Shown one piece after another: positions 31,713-41,049 of a stretch of 64,000 nucleotides of DNA (positions within the stretch are counted from its first letter, which is position 1; every line of letters starts with the position of its first letter). The position numbers were made by a program, and so were the translations under genes. This stretch comes from RGIG9041 sp045657265. GTDB taxonomy: Bacteria > Bacillota > Clostridia > Oscillospirales > QAKW01. The stretch spans positions 67,508 through 131,507 of the forward strand of contig JAZOSU010000035.1 of NCBI GenBank assembly GCA_045657265.1. The letters run 5' to 3'. A model generated the notes under the pieces. It did not search any database and was not told where the DNA came from. It saw only the letters and a program-made list of their open reading frames with translations.

Positions 31713-33299
31713 ATGAAAAGACTCGTTTCGACTCTGTTAATACTGGTTTTTTTAATAATTTCGGTTGCAGGTTGTTCAAAACCTGCAGACGACCCTGATT
31801 ATAATATCAATGACTATAAAAACAGCGGAGGTCTGTCAGGGCTTGATATGAACGGTATCGAGAAAGAGCCTGAGGCAAAACCTGAGGTCAAACCCGAATC
31901 TGAGAGTAAGCCGGAGAAAGAACCTGAAAAGACAGAAGAGAATAAAGTGCCTGAGGATGCCGATTCTGACGAGGTCGAAGATACAAGACCCGAAGACAGC
32001 GGAAAGGTTGATGTTCCTCACACTGACGATAGTAAAGAAGAGTCGGGATATGTAAAAAACGTTGTATCTTCTATCGGAGATACTGTTATAACAGAGGACA
32101 GTTATAACGAAGATAAGCTGACTTTCCCAAGCGTACATATAGAAACCTTTGATAAAAGCGGAATAGTTTCAAAAACCGAATATAAAAATGCAACCATCGA
32201 AATAAATAATACCTCAAAAGAGTTTACAAAAACCAAAAGCGCAGTTGAAATAAGAGGCAGAGGCAACTCTACATGGTTAAGATATGACAAAAAAGCATAC
32301 AAACTCAGATTTTCAATAAAAACCGACCTGTTTGGAATGGGTGGCGCAAAAAAATGGGTGCTTCTTGCAAATGCATTTGACGAAACAATGCTCAGAAATG
32401 CTCTTGCAATGGACCTTGCAAAAGTGTTGGAGCTTGAATATACAACCGACTATCAGTTTGTAAACCTGTTTCTTAACGGAGAATATCAGGGTCTTTATCA
32501 GCTTTGCGAACAGCTTGAAGAAGGTCAGACGAGAGTTGATATAAACTCTTCCAAAACAGGTGAGGTTGACACAGGATATCTTGTGGAATCTTTCAGCGAA
32601 CTTACTGCGCTTAAAGATAAATCATTTACCATTCCCGAAGTAAACGGATTGCACGTTAATGAGTTTAAAGGCAAACATCAGTTTGTCATAAAATCTCCCG
32701 GACCTAAAGAGGTGACGCAGGAACAGATAGATTTTATTGACGATTACGTAACGAGAGCAAACGAAGCAATATTTACAAAAAATTGGCAGGAGATAGAAAA
32801 GCTTTGTGACGTGGATTCTTTTGTAAATATGTTTATTGTGGATCAGGTTATGCTCAATAACGATATGGGTTACAGCTTTTATATGTATAAAAAAGCAGGA
32901 GGCAAACTGTACCTTGGACCTATGTGGGATTACGACCAGAGTTGCGGCGGTTCACAGCACGGCGGACCTACGTTTGAAGGCTGGTATGCAGGTACAGAGC
33001 ATAAATGGTACACGACACTTGTAAAAATGCCCCAGTTCCAGAAACTTGTCAAAGAAAGATATAACAGTAAAAAAGCTCAGATAAAAGATATAATTGACAG
33101 TATTGATATCAAAATAAAACAAAACAGCTTTGATTTTGCAATGAGTAATTATGTTTATAATACTTTCGGTGACGGCGAAAAATGGAGAGCGATTCCTGAA
33201 ATAACGGCGCTTACCACCTATAAAATGCACGTTGAATATCTCAAAACCTGGCTTACCAACAGATTTATTTGGATGGAGGGACAATTTGACACGTGGTAA
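31713..33299 (+). CDS. CotH-domain lipoprotein
   Basis: A 528-residue lipoprotein with lipobox VAGC at about residue 21. Residues 45-110 form a low-complexity Glu/Pro/Lys linker with repeated KPE steps. The CotH kinase-like domain follows from about 140, with EIRGRGNSTWLRYDKKAYKL, KWVLLANAFDETMLRNALA, NGEYQGLYQLCEQ and the metal-binding LGPMWDYDQSCGG. Spore-coat CotH phosphorylates coat proteins; surface-anchored versions occur in many gut Clostridia and may have other targets. AGGAG precedes the ATG. It overlaps the DUF2812 gene by seven bases. Confidence 0.9.
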   Translation: MKRLVSTLLILVFLIISVAGCSKPADDPDYNINDYKNSGGLSGLDMNGIEKEPEAKPEVKPESESKPEKEPEKTEENKVPEDADSDEVEDTRPEDSGKVDVPHTDDSKEESGYVKNVVSSIGDTVITEDSYNEDKLTFPSVHIETFDKSGIVSKTEYKNATIEINNTSKEFTKTKSAVEIRGRGNSTWLRYDKKAYKLRFSIKTDLFGMGGAKKWVLLANAFDETMLRNALAMDLAKVLELEYTTDYQFVNLFLNGEYQGLYQLCEQLEEGQTRVDINSSKTGEVDTGYLVESFSELTALKDKSFTIPEVNGLHVNEFKGKHQFVIKSPGPKEVTQEQIDFIDDYVTRANEAIFTKNWQEIEKLCDVDSFVNMFIVDQVMLNNDMGYSFYMYKKAGGKLYLGPMWDYDQSCGGSQHGGPTFEGWYAGTEHKWYTTLVKMPQFQKLVKERYNSKKAQIKDIIDSIDIKIKQNSFDFAMSNYVYNTFGDGEKWRAIPEITALTTYKMHVEYLKTWLTNRFIWMEGQFDTW

Positions 33300-33802
33300 T
33301 TACAAAATTTTTTATATCGTTTATTAAAGAGAAAAACTGGCTTGAGCAGATGAACAAAAAAGGCTATGAACTTAAAAAACGTTCAGGCTTTGTATATATG
33401 TTTGAAAAAACAGACACAGAGGTTTTGTACGAGTACGTGTTTTTAAAAAACGGAAAGCGTTCGTACTGCGAGTTTGATTACAAATCAAAAGACACCGATG
33501 CAAAAGCTATTTACGGAAACGCAGATATGTTTCTTTTGAAAAAACCGAAATCAAAAGGCAAAGTTACGGTTTTTCAGACCCTTGATGAGAAAAAACTCAA
33601 TGCCGCAAAGAAAAAAGCGGCACTGAACAGTACGGCCGCTCTTTATATAGGTGTCTGCGCACTGTGCGCGGCTCTTATAAAAATAATTACGCCGCTCAGA
33701 TGGGTGTTTTTAGCAGTAGCTGTAGTTTTTATGGTAATGTCGCTGTGGAGTTATTACCTTTCTTATAATATAGGTAAATATGTAAAACTTGACAAAATAT
33801 AA
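33293..33802 (+). CDS. DUF2812-type membrane protein
   Basis: A 169-residue protein. The first 100 residues match the DUF2812 pattern (EKNWLEQMNKKGYELKKRSGFVYMFEKTD...YEYVFLKNG). Two membrane segments follow at about 114-130 and 135-155 (WVFLAVAVVFMVMSLWSYYLS). The start is a GTG at 33293 within the last codons of cotH, with GGAGGG about 12 bases ahead. Such genes usually accompany PadR-type regulators, but none is present here. The function is unknown. Confidence 0.75.
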   Translation: MVITKFFISFIKEKNWLEQMNKKGYELKKRSGFVYMFEKTDTEVLYEYVFLKNGKRSYCEFDYKSKDTDAKAIYGNADMFLLKKPKSKGKVTVFQTLDEKKLNAAKKKAALNSTAALYIGVCALCAALIKIITPLRWVFLAVAVVFMVMSLWSYYLSYNIGKYVKLDKI

Positions 33803-33849
33803 TTCTTTGGTATAATAGACAAATATTATAAAAAGGCGGTAGCATATAA

Positions 33850-34542
33850 ATGGGCTTTGATGCACAAAAAATTATGCAAATATTGTCAACAGACCCGTCA
33901 CAACTGTCAAACAATGAACTTTTACAACTTATTTTAAAGCCCTTCGTTGCGGATTATGAAACGGTAGCTTTTAATCTGCTCAAAAAGTTTATAACTTTAG
34001 AGGGCGTATATACGGCAGACCCTGAACTGCTAATGTCGGTTGAGGGAATGACGGAAGAAGCTGTGTGTATGTTGAAAGCAGTACATGTGACGGCATTTAA
34101 TCTTTTAGATGCCAATATGCCAACTAAAAAGCTTACAGTTTTTACAAAAGAAACAGGCAGAGATTTATTCAAACCGCATTTTCTTGGAAAAACGGTAGAA
34201 GAAATGTATCTTATGCTTCTTGACAGTTCATGCAATATACTTTGTGTTAAACTGGTAGCTAAAGGAAAGCTGGATCATCTCAATATTGATACAAAGTACA
34301 TAATTGAACTTGCGTGTAAATATAATGCATCAAAGGCAGTTGTTGCTCATAATCATACTACGGGACCGGCGCCGTCAGCTCACGACGTTATTTTTACGTC
34401 AAAGCTGGTGTGGCTTTTTGCCCATATGGGAATTGAGCTTTGCGACCATTACATTTTTTATAAAAATAAGTGTCATTCTATGGTAGAGTCAGGAGAAATG
34501 ACTCCGCTGTCTTATAACCTTACTTTAAGTCGTGATATTTAA
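33850..34542 (+). CDS. radC: RadC/JAB-domain protein
   Basis: A 230-residue protein with a helix-hairpin-helix-like N-terminus and a C-terminal JAB/MPN domain. The metal motif HxHx8SxxD is AHNHTTGPAPSAHD at about residue 167, and the family's LDSSCNILCVKLVAKG precedes it. Although named for DNA repair, the biochemical role of RadC is unsettled. AAAGGCGG precedes the ATG, and a TATAAT lies near 33812-33817. Confidence 0.9.
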   Translation: MGFDAQKIMQILSTDPSQLSNNELLQLILKPFVADYETVAFNLLKKFITLEGVYTADPELLMSVEGMTEEAVCMLKAVHVTAFNLLDANMPTKKLTVFTKETGRDLFKPHFLGKTVEEMYLMLLDSSCNILCVKLVAKGKLDHLNIDTKYIIELACKYNASKAVVAHNHTTGPAPSAHDVIFTSKLVWLFAHMGIELCDHYIFYKNKCHSMVESGEMTPLSYNLTLSRDI

Positions 34543-34565
34543 TATTTTTTAGGGGGACTATTAAA

Positions 34566-35279
34566 ATGGACCAGTTTATTAACCAGATGAAAATTATTTT
34601 GGATTATCTTCAGGAGTATTCCGTAGTTTCAGTTGCGGTAAGAATAATTCTTGCAACAGTTCTTGGGGGTATAATAGGTTTTGAACGTGAACGTCACGGC
34701 AGAGCGGCAGGACTTCGTACACATATTCTTGTTTGTCTTGGTTCTGCGGTTGCAACACTTATCGGACATTACAACTTTGCAGTTTTGCACACATTGGGAG
34801 ACCCTATGAGAATAGGCGCTCAGGTTCTTTCGGGAATCGGTTTTCTTGGTGCAGGTACTATTATTTCAAAAGGTAGATTTCAGGTTACAGGTCTTACAAC
34901 TGCGGCAGGTCTCTGGGCAACAGCATCTATAGGTCTTGCAACAGGTATAGGCTTTTACGAAGCTGCACTTCTCGGCGCACTTTTAGTTGTACTTACAATG
35001 TCACTTCTTACAAAGTTTGATGCTAAAATCATCAAAAACTCACAAAAATTCAGAGTTTATATTGAAATTAATGACGTAAACCGTATGAACAACGTTATTG
35101 ATATGTTGATTTCAGACTTTGAGGGAAGCGGTATTCAGGTAACCGTACCCAGAAGCGGAATTTCAGGCAATGCAGGAATTGAAGCCACACTTCACGTTAA
35201 AGACGAACAAAGCGGAAGAAGTGTAATTGCAAATCTTACAGAATCTGAAAATATTGTATTTGCGCTTCCGTCAATTTAA
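34566..35279 (+). CDS. MgtC/SapB family membrane protein
   Basis: A 237-residue protein with four to five membrane segments in the first 145 residues. The family signature is visible as ILATVLGGIIGFERERHGRAAGLRTHILVCLGSAVATLI and GIGFLGAGTIISKG. A cytoplasmic ACT-like domain fills the C-terminal 80 residues. Homologues act in adaptation to low magnesium and in regulation of ATP synthase, but many are of unknown function. AGGGGGA precedes the ATG. Confidence 0.92.
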   Translation: MDQFINQMKIILDYLQEYSVVSVAVRIILATVLGGIIGFERERHGRAAGLRTHILVCLGSAVATLIGHYNFAVLHTLGDPMRIGAQVLSGIGFLGAGTIISKGRFQVTGLTTAAGLWATASIGLATGIGFYEAALLGALLVVLTMSLLTKFDAKIIKNSQKFRVYIEINDVNRMNNVIDMLISDFEGSGIQVTVPRSGISGNAGIEATLHVKDEQSGRSVIANLTESENIVFALPSI

Positions 35280-35282
35280 TAC

Positions 35283-35311
35283 TTGACAACTTGAAAAAAA
35301 AGGTGTATAGT
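35283..35311 (+). promoter_or_regulatory. Promoter of the aromatic amino acid supra-operon
   Basis: A perfect TTGACA at 35283-35288 and TATAGT at 35306-35311 are 17 bases apart. The predicted start near 35318 gives a leader of about 185 bases before pheA. Confidence 0.82.
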
Positions 35312-35345
35312 TAGAAAAAATCTTAAGAAAGGTAAATGCAGACAT

Positions 35346-35408
35346 ATGTTGATAACAAATAATCGATTTTATTATTTTGAATATACGGACTGTCTGTGTG
35401 TAAAATAA
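35346..35408 (+). CDS. Aromatic-rich leader peptide ahead of pheA
   Basis: A 20-codon frame from ATG 35346 to TAA 35406 contains the run FYYFEY at codons 8-13, so five of its 20 residues are Phe or Tyr. This is what a ribosome-stalling leader for Phe/Tyr supply should look like, and it sits between a strong promoter and a terminator upstream of pheA. The ribosome binding site AAGAAAGG (35325-35332) is 13 bases away, which is long; it is only three bases from another ATG at 35336 that opens a nine-codon frame. Confidence 0.6.
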   Translation: MLITNNRFYYFEYTDCLCVK

Positions 35409-35436
35409 ACCTTTCAGAGTTTTATACAGTATAGAT

Positions 35437-35491
35437 AGCCCGCAATCAGTCATACCATTTTTTAGGTATCTTGATGGCGGGCTTTTAATTT
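35437..35491 (+). terminator. Leader terminator (attenuator) of pheA
   Basis: AGCCCGC-A-ATCA (35437-35448) pairs with TGAT-G-GCGGGCT, then TTTTAATTTT. An inner ATACC/GGTAT stem extends it. It lies inside the 5' leader, 17 bases before the pheA ATG, so transcription must read through it to make the operon. The pairing of an antiterminator is not obvious to me. Confidence 0.75.
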
Positions 35492-35503
35492 TGAGGTGAT
35501 TTA

Positions 35504-36580
35504 ATGGCAGATATTGAAAATGCAAGAAAGCAGATAAATGAAATTGACAAACAGATGGCAAATCTCTTTGAAAAACGTATGACCGCCGTAAAAGAAGTGG
35601 CTGAATATAAAAGAGAAAGAGGTTTGCAGATAGAAGATAAAAAAAGAGAAGCTCAGGTCATTGAAAGAAACTCTCAGTACGTGGATGATAGCGAAATCCG
35701 TTCTTTGTACGTAAACTATCTTCAGTATGTTATGGACCTTTCAAAAAATTATCAGCACACTCTGATAGACGGACATAAGATAGCCTACAGCGGTGACGTG
35801 GGAGCGTTTGCCAACGTTGCTGCATTAAAACTGTTTCCTGACTGTCAGGCGGTAGGATATTCAGATTTCAAGACTGCATATGAAGCCTGTGAAAAAGGGG
35901 AATGTGACTGTGTTCTTCTTCCTTTGGAAAATAGCTTTAACGGTGACGTGGGACAGGTAATGGACCTTGCATTTTTCGGCTCACTTTATATAAACGACGT
36001 GTACGAAGCGGAAATTGTGCAAAATCTTGTTGCATCGCAAAACGCAACTCTTGACAGTATCAAAACCGTTATAAGTCATCCTCAGGCGCTCGGTCAGTGC
36101 GCAAAATATCTGCGCTCACACGGGTATGAAACTAAAGAAGAGGTAAATACCGCAACCGCCGCAAAAATGGTATCGGAAAGCGGAAGAACGGATATTGCGG
36201 CAATAGCAAGTGAACAGGCGGCAAAAGAGTACGGACTTAAAAAACTTGCCGTTGCAATAAACGAAAGCGGTACAAACTCTACAAGGTTTGCGGTATTTTC
36301 AAGAGTACGCAAAACCGATGTTCGTGACGATAACAGATTTATAATGATGTTTACCGTTAAAAACGAGCCGGGAAGTCTTGCAAAAGCGGTTTCGGCTATC
36401 GGTGAGAACGGTTTTAACCTGAAAGCCCTTAAAAGCAGACCCACAAAAGACTCAAGCTGGTGTTATTATTTTTATGTTGAGGGCGAGGGCATAGTAAACT
36501 CTTTTGAGGGAAGAAGAATGTTATCACAGCTTGAACCTAACTGTCTTTCGGTAAAAATTGTAGGTTCATACAGAGAATAA
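35504..36580 (+). CDS. pheA: Bifunctional chorismate mutase-prephenate dehydratase
   Basis: A 358-residue fusion that takes chorismate through prephenate to phenylpyruvate. Residues 1-85 are an AroQ-type mutase (IENARKQINEIDKQMANLFEKRMTAVKEVAEYK). The dehydratase covers about 88-270, with AYSGDVGAFANVAA, LPLENSFNGDV and the late SGTNSTRFAVFSR. The ACT domain (about 275-350, MMFTVKNEPGSLAKAVSAI) is the phenylalanine feedback site. It is the first gene after the attenuator. GAGGTGAT precedes the ATG. Confidence 0.95.
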   Translation: MADIENARKQINEIDKQMANLFEKRMTAVKEVAEYKRERGLQIEDKKREAQVIERNSQYVDDSEIRSLYVNYLQYVMDLSKNYQHTLIDGHKIAYSGDVGAFANVAALKLFPDCQAVGYSDFKTAYEACEKGECDCVLLPLENSFNGDVGQVMDLAFFGSLYINDVYEAEIVQNLVASQNATLDSIKTVISHPQALGQCAKYLRSHGYETKEEVNTATAAKMVSESGRTDIAAIASEQAAKEYGLKKLAVAINESGTNSTRFAVFSRVRKTDVRDDNRFIMMFTVKNEPGSLAKAVSAIGENGFNLKALKSRPTKDSSWCYYFYVEGEGIVNSFEGRRMLSQLEPNCLSVKIVGSYRE

Positions 36581-36594
36581 AAGGGGTTGATTTT

Positions 36595-37587
36595 ATGATA
36601 ATACCTGTAAAAACATCCGGCGGCGGATATGATATTATTCTGGAAAGAGGCGCCATTTCAAAAGCAGACAAATATTTTAATCTTGAAAGACGGGTTCTTA
36701 TTGTAACAGATGACGGAGTTCCGCAAGATTATGCCAAAACATTGGCAGATAAATGCAAACTGCCTTATATTGTAACTCTGCCCAAAGGCGAGAACACCAA
36801 AAGCTTTGAAAACTATAAACTGCTTCTTTCAAAGCTTGTAAGCTACGGCTTTACAAGAACAGACTGTATTGTTGCGGTAGGCGGCGGAGTTATGGGAGAC
36901 CTTGCAGGGTTTGCCTCAAGTAGTTTTATGCGTGGCATTGATTTTTATAACGTACCTACAACAGTCTTGTCGCAGGTGGATTCCTCTATCGGCGGAAAGG
37001 TTGCAATAAACTTTGAGGGTATTAAAAACATAGTAGGCGCTTTTTACCCGCCAAAAGCAGTTATCATAGATGCCGATACTCTTGCAACTCTTGATGAAAG
37101 ACAGATATCAAACGGACTTGCAGAAGCTGTTAAAATGTCACTTACCTGTGACAGTGAGCTGTTTGAACTGTTTGAAAAAGGCATCGCAAAACAGGATATA
37201 GAAACTGTAATCCGAAGAAGTCTTCTTATTAAAAAACAGGTAGTTGAGAAAGACGAGAAAGAATCGGGTGTTCGCAAAATTCTCAATTTCGGACATACTC
37301 TGGCACATGCTATTGAATCCCAAAGCGGAATGAAAGAACTGTATCACGGCGAATGTGTGGCAATAGGAATGATAGCAATGTGCTCGGACAGTGTGAGAAA
37401 AAGACTTGAAAAAGTGCTTGAATCTCTTAATCTTCCCGTATCGGTGCAGTGTGACAGAGAAAAAATAATCGAAGCTGTAAAACACGATAAAAAATGCAGT
37501 GGTGATAAGATTACGGTTATATACGTAGAAACTGTAGGACAGTACGTTATGAAAACTGTAGATATAAATCAACTGATAGGAGAATAA
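36595..37587 (+). CDS. aroB: 3-dehydroquinate synthase
   Basis: A 330-residue NAD- and metal-dependent enzyme of shikimate pathway step two. Key segments are VTLPKGENTKSFENY, the NAD-binding VAVGGGVMGDLAGFASSSFMRG, PTTVLSQVDSSIGGKVAIN, and the metal-ligand histidines in LNFGHTLAHAIE and LYHGECVAIGM. It starts 14 bases after pheA and is followed within two bases by aroC. Confidence 0.96.
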   Translation: MIIPVKTSGGGYDIILERGAISKADKYFNLERRVLIVTDDGVPQDYAKTLADKCKLPYIVTLPKGENTKSFENYKLLLSKLVSYGFTRTDCIVAVGGGVMGDLAGFASSSFMRGIDFYNVPTTVLSQVDSSIGGKVAINFEGIKNIVGAFYPPKAVIIDADTLATLDERQISNGLAEAVKMSLTCDSELFELFEKGIAKQDIETVIRRSLLIKKQVVEKDEKESGVRKILNFGHTLAHAIESQSGMKELYHGECVAIGMIAMCSDSVRKRLEKVLESLNLPVSVQCDREKIIEAVKHDKKCSGDKITVIYVETVGQYVMKTVDINQLIGE

Positions 37588-37589
37588 CC

Positions 37590-38681
37590 TTGAAAAACAT
37601 ATTCGGAAACAACTTGACAGTAACTCTTTTCGGCGAAAGCCACGGACAATATATAGGAGCAGTAATTGACGGTATATCTCCCGGAATTACGGTTGACAGA
37701 GATTTTATAGATGCAAAACTTGCCCTGAGAAGACCTGTAGGAGAAATTTCCACATCAAGACAGGAAGCTGACAACTACGTAATAGCATCGGGAGTATTTG
37801 AGGGAAAAACAACAGGTACACCCATAGCTATTATGATACCTAACGAAAATACAAAATCAAAAGACTATAGCGAGATACGCTCCAAAGCACGTCCTTCACA
37901 TGCAGACTATACCGCTTTTGCAAAATACCACGGATTTGAAGACTACAGAGGAGGCGGACATTTCAGCGGAAGACTGACCGCGCCGATAGTTGTAGTCGGG
38001 GCAATATGTATGAGCGCACTTCAAAACAAAGGCATTTATATCGGCACTCATATAAAAAGCATACAAAACGTATGTGACAGAGATTTTGATAATATTCTTT
38101 GCGATATAAAAACCCTGTCTGATAAAGAGTTTGCGGTTTTGGACGAATCTGCAAAAGACAAAATGACAGACTGTATTTTAAACGCAAAAAAAGACGGTGA
38201 CAGTGTAGGCGGAGTTCTCGAAACTGCAGTATGGGGAATGCCATCAGGTGTAGGCGAACCGTTTTTTGACAGTATGGAAAGTATGATATCTCACGCTATG
38301 TTTTCTATCCCTGCAGTAAAAGGGGTTGAATTCGGAGCGGGATTTGAAATTACCAAAATGCGCGGGTCTTTGGCAAACGACGAGTTTTATATGACAGATG
38401 GTATGCCCGTTACTGCAACTAACAACGGCGGCGGAATAAACGCCGGAATTACAAACGGTATGCCCATTGTTTTCAGAACGGCGATAAAACCTACCCCGTC
38501 AATTTCCAAACCTCAGCATACCGTTGACTTTATAAAAGGCGAAGATGCAACTTTAGAAATAAACGGAAGACACGACCCTTGCATAGTTCACAGAGCAAGA
38601 GTTGTTCAGGACTGTATGTGCGCTATTGTAATTGCCGATATGCTTATTACAAGATTCGGAACGGATTTTCTCGGAGAATAA
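37590..38681 (+). CDS. aroC: Chorismate synthase
   Basis: A 363-residue FMN-dependent enzyme for the last common step. Signature segments are FGESHGQYIGAVIDG near the N-terminus, the central RPSHADYTAFAKYHGFEDYRGGGHFSGR, and RHDPCIVHRA near the C-terminus. The start is TTG at 37590, supported by AGGAGA just upstream and by the exact fit to the family N-terminus. It lies three bases from aroE-aroK. Confidence 0.96.
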   Translation: MKNIFGNNLTVTLFGESHGQYIGAVIDGISPGITVDRDFIDAKLALRRPVGEISTSRQEADNYVIASGVFEGKTTGTPIAIMIPNENTKSKDYSEIRSKARPSHADYTAFAKYHGFEDYRGGGHFSGRLTAPIVVVGAICMSALQNKGIYIGTHIKSIQNVCDRDFDNILCDIKTLSDKEFAVLDESAKDKMTDCILNAKKDGDSVGGVLETAVWGMPSGVGEPFFDSMESMISHAMFSIPAVKGVEFGAGFEITKMRGSLANDEFYMTDGMPVTATNNGGGINAGITNGMPIVFRTAIKPTPSISKPQHTVDFIKGEDATLEINGRHDPCIVHRARVVQDCMCAIVIADMLITRFGTDFLGE

Positions 38682-38684
38682 TTT

Positions 38685-39926
38685 ATGGAATACGGATGCA
38701 TAGCAAAAAAACTTTCACACAGTTTTTCAAAAACAATCCATAATATGCTGTGCGATTACGATTATCAGTATATGGAACTTTCTGAAACTCAGCTTGAAAG
38801 TTTTATGATAAATAAACCCTTTAAAGCAATAAACGTTACCATTCCTTATAAACAGGATGTAATAAAATACCTCGATTATACAGATAGTATAGCCAAAAAC
38901 ATAGGCGCGGTTAATACTATCGTAAATAAAGATGGAAAACTTTATGGATATAATACCGATTTTTCAGGAATGATAGCTCTTATAAATAAAATCGGTTTAT
39001 GCCTTGAAAACAAAAAGGTTGTAATTTTAGGTTCAGGCGGTACGTCCAAAACTGCGTATGAAGTTGCAAAATTTTTAAAGGCAAAAGAGGTTTTCAGGGT
39101 ATCAAGAAGCGGAAAAGACGGCGCTATTACTTATGAGACTCTTTATGAATTTCATAAAGATACAGATATTCTGATAAATACTACTCCCTGCGGAATGTAT
39201 CCCGAAATTGATAATGTGCCTGTGGATATTGATATATTTACAAATCTTTCGGGAGTTGTTGACGCTGTGTATAATCCCCTTCGTTCAAAGCTTGTTATGT
39301 CTGCAAAACAAAAAGGTATAAAAGCAGAGGGCGGACTGTATATGCTTGTGTCTCAGGCGGTTTTTGCATCGGAGCATTTTACAGGCAGAGAGTTTGACAA
39401 AAGTGAAATTGACAGAATATACAGTAGTATTTTAAAACAAAAAGAAAACATAGTGCTAACAGGAATGGCGGGATGCGGAAAAACCACTCTCGGCAGGGAA
39501 ATTGCCAAAAAACTCGGTATGGATTTTGTTGATACCGACGAAGAAATTGTGAAAAAACAGGGCAAAGCCATACCTGAAATATTTAAAGAGAGTGGCGAGG
39601 CTGAGTTTCGCAGAATTGAAAGTCAGGTAATTGCGGAAATTTCGGGGCAAACGGCAATTGTCATTGCAACAGGGGGCGGAGCGGTTTTGAATGAACAAAA
39701 CGTTCAGTCTCTTAAACAAAACGGCAAGGTAATCTTTATTGACAGAGACATTGAAAGAATAAACCCCACAGATGACAGACCCCTTTCTGACAATTATGAG
39801 AAACTGAAAGCTCTTTATAATGAAAGACTGCCCATCTATATAGGATCTGCTGACATAAGAATTAAAACAGACGGAACTATAGACGAAAACGTTCGGAGAA
39901 TTATAAATGAATGTAGTAATAACTAA
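38685..39926 (+). CDS. aroE-aroK: Fused shikimate dehydrogenase-shikimate kinase
   Basis: A 413-residue bifunctional protein for shikimate pathway steps four and five. Residues 1-245 are AroE: LSHSFSKTIHN binds the substrate, NVTIPYKQDV and GAVNTIV hold the catalytic Lys and Asn, and ILGSGGTSKTA binds NADP. Residues 255-413 are AroK: Walker A GMAGCGKTTLGREIA, DTDEEI, FRRIESQ and ATGGGAV. Linker EIDRIYSSILKQKEN joins them in one frame, with no sign of a frameshift. Most bacteria have separate genes. The last 20 bases overlap aroA. Confidence 0.95.
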   Translation: MEYGCIAKKLSHSFSKTIHNMLCDYDYQYMELSETQLESFMINKPFKAINVTIPYKQDVIKYLDYTDSIAKNIGAVNTIVNKDGKLYGYNTDFSGMIALINKIGLCLENKKVVILGSGGTSKTAYEVAKFLKAKEVFRVSRSGKDGAITYETLYEFHKDTDILINTTPCGMYPEIDNVPVDIDIFTNLSGVVDAVYNPLRSKLVMSAKQKGIKAEGGLYMLVSQAVFASEHFTGREFDKSEIDRIYSSILKQKENIVLTGMAGCGKTTLGREIAKKLGMDFVDTDEEIVKKQGKAIPEIFKESGEAEFRRIESQVIAEISGQTAIVIATGGGAVLNEQNVQSLKQNGKVIFIDRDIERINPTDDRPLSDNYEKLKALYNERLPIYIGSADIRIKTDGTIDENVRRIINECSNN

Positions 39927-41049
39927 AAGCATAGCAAAAGGAGAAATAAAAGCTCCCCCTTCTAAAAGTATGGCTCACAGACTGCTTATCTGCAGTCATT
40001 TTGCGGGTGGCTCGGTTGTTTCGGGTGTTGAATATTCAGAGGATATAAAAGCTACAAAAGAGTGTCTTGAAGCTCTGGAAACAGGAGACGAGCTATATTG
40101 TAATGAAAGCGGAAGCACTCTTCGGTTTATCATTCCCATCTGTCTTTTGCAAGACAGAGAAATAACCCTTAAAGGTACAGACAGGCTGTTTTCCCGTTGT
40201 CTTGAAGTGTACGAGGATATATGCAACAAGCAAAACCTGTATTTTAAACAGACTGAAAACAGCGTTACTGTCAAAGGAAAATTAAAAAGCGGATATTTCA
40301 AAGTCAGAGGCGATATTTCAAGTCAGTTTATAAGCGGTCTTATGTTTGTTTTGCCTTCTTTGGAGGGTGAGAGCGTAATTGAAATATCGGGTAAAATTGA
40401 AAGCAGACCTTATATTGATATGACTTTAGAAGCCCTTGAAACTTTCGGTATTTGCGAAAAGTTTGAGGGCAATATAATCACAATAAAAGGAAATCAGAAA
40501 TATATGCCCCAAACTGTAAAGGTTACGGGAGATTATTCAAACAGCGCATTTTTAGATGCTTTTAATTATCTTGGCGGAGACGTTAAGGTTTCGGGACTTG
40601 ATGAAAACTCCTGTCAGGGAGATAAAATATATAAAGAGTATTTTGAAAGTCTTGAAAAGGGTACACCTACTCTTGACGTGAGTGACTGCCCTGACCTTGC
40701 GCCTGTGCTTATGGCGCTTGCGGCGGCAAAAAACGGTTGTAAACTCACAGGAACACGCAGACTTAAAATCAAAGAAAGCGACAGAGGAGTTGCTATGAAA
40801 ACGGAACTTGCCAAAATGGGAGTTTCGGTTACGGTAAACGATAATGACATTGTAGTTACGGGAAAGGTTTGTACTCCAAAAGAAACCCTTTACGGTCACA
40901 ATGACCATAGAATAGTAATGGCTCTTTCGGTACTTTGTTCTGTGACAGGCGGTACTATTGAGGGAGCAGAGGCGGTAAGTAAAAGCTACCCCGACTTTTT
41001 TGAAAAAATAAAAACACTTGGAATAGAGGCGAATGTAAATGAAACTTGA
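39907..41049 (+). CDS. aroA: 3-phosphoshikimate 1-carboxyvinyltransferase (EPSP synthase)
   Basis: A 380-residue enzyme for shikimate pathway step six. Visible motifs are GEIKAPPSKSMAHRLLICSHFA at the N-terminus, ESGSTLRFIIPI (the phosphoenolpyruvate/glyphosate loop), ISSQFISGLMFVLPS, and DHRIVMALSVL near the end. It is shorter than E. coli AroA (427) because several loops are compact. It overlaps aroE-aroK by 20 bases and tyrA by 11, so translation is tightly coupled. Confidence 0.94.
   Translation: MNVVITKSIAKGEIKAPPSKSMAHRLLICSHFAGGSVVSGVEYSEDIKATKECLEALETGDELYCNESGSTLRFIIPICLLQDREITLKGTDRLFSRCLEVYEDICNKQNLYFKQTENSVTVKGKLKSGYFKVRGDISSQFISGLMFVLPSLEGESVIEISGKIESRPYIDMTLEALETFGICEKFEGNIITIKGNQKYMPQTVKVTGDYSNSAFLDAFNYLGGDVKVSGLDENSCQGDKIYKEYFESLEKGTPTLDVSDCPDLAPVLMALAAAKNGCKLTGTRRLKIKESDRGVAMKTELAKMGVSVTVNDNDIVVTGKVCTPKETLYGHNDHRIVMALSVLCSVTGGTIEGAEAVSKSYPDFFEKIKTLGIEANVNET

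Noticed and set aside
33850..34542. Mobile-element-associated RadC
   Set aside because: No plasmid or phage genes nearby; it looks like the ordinary chromosomal family.
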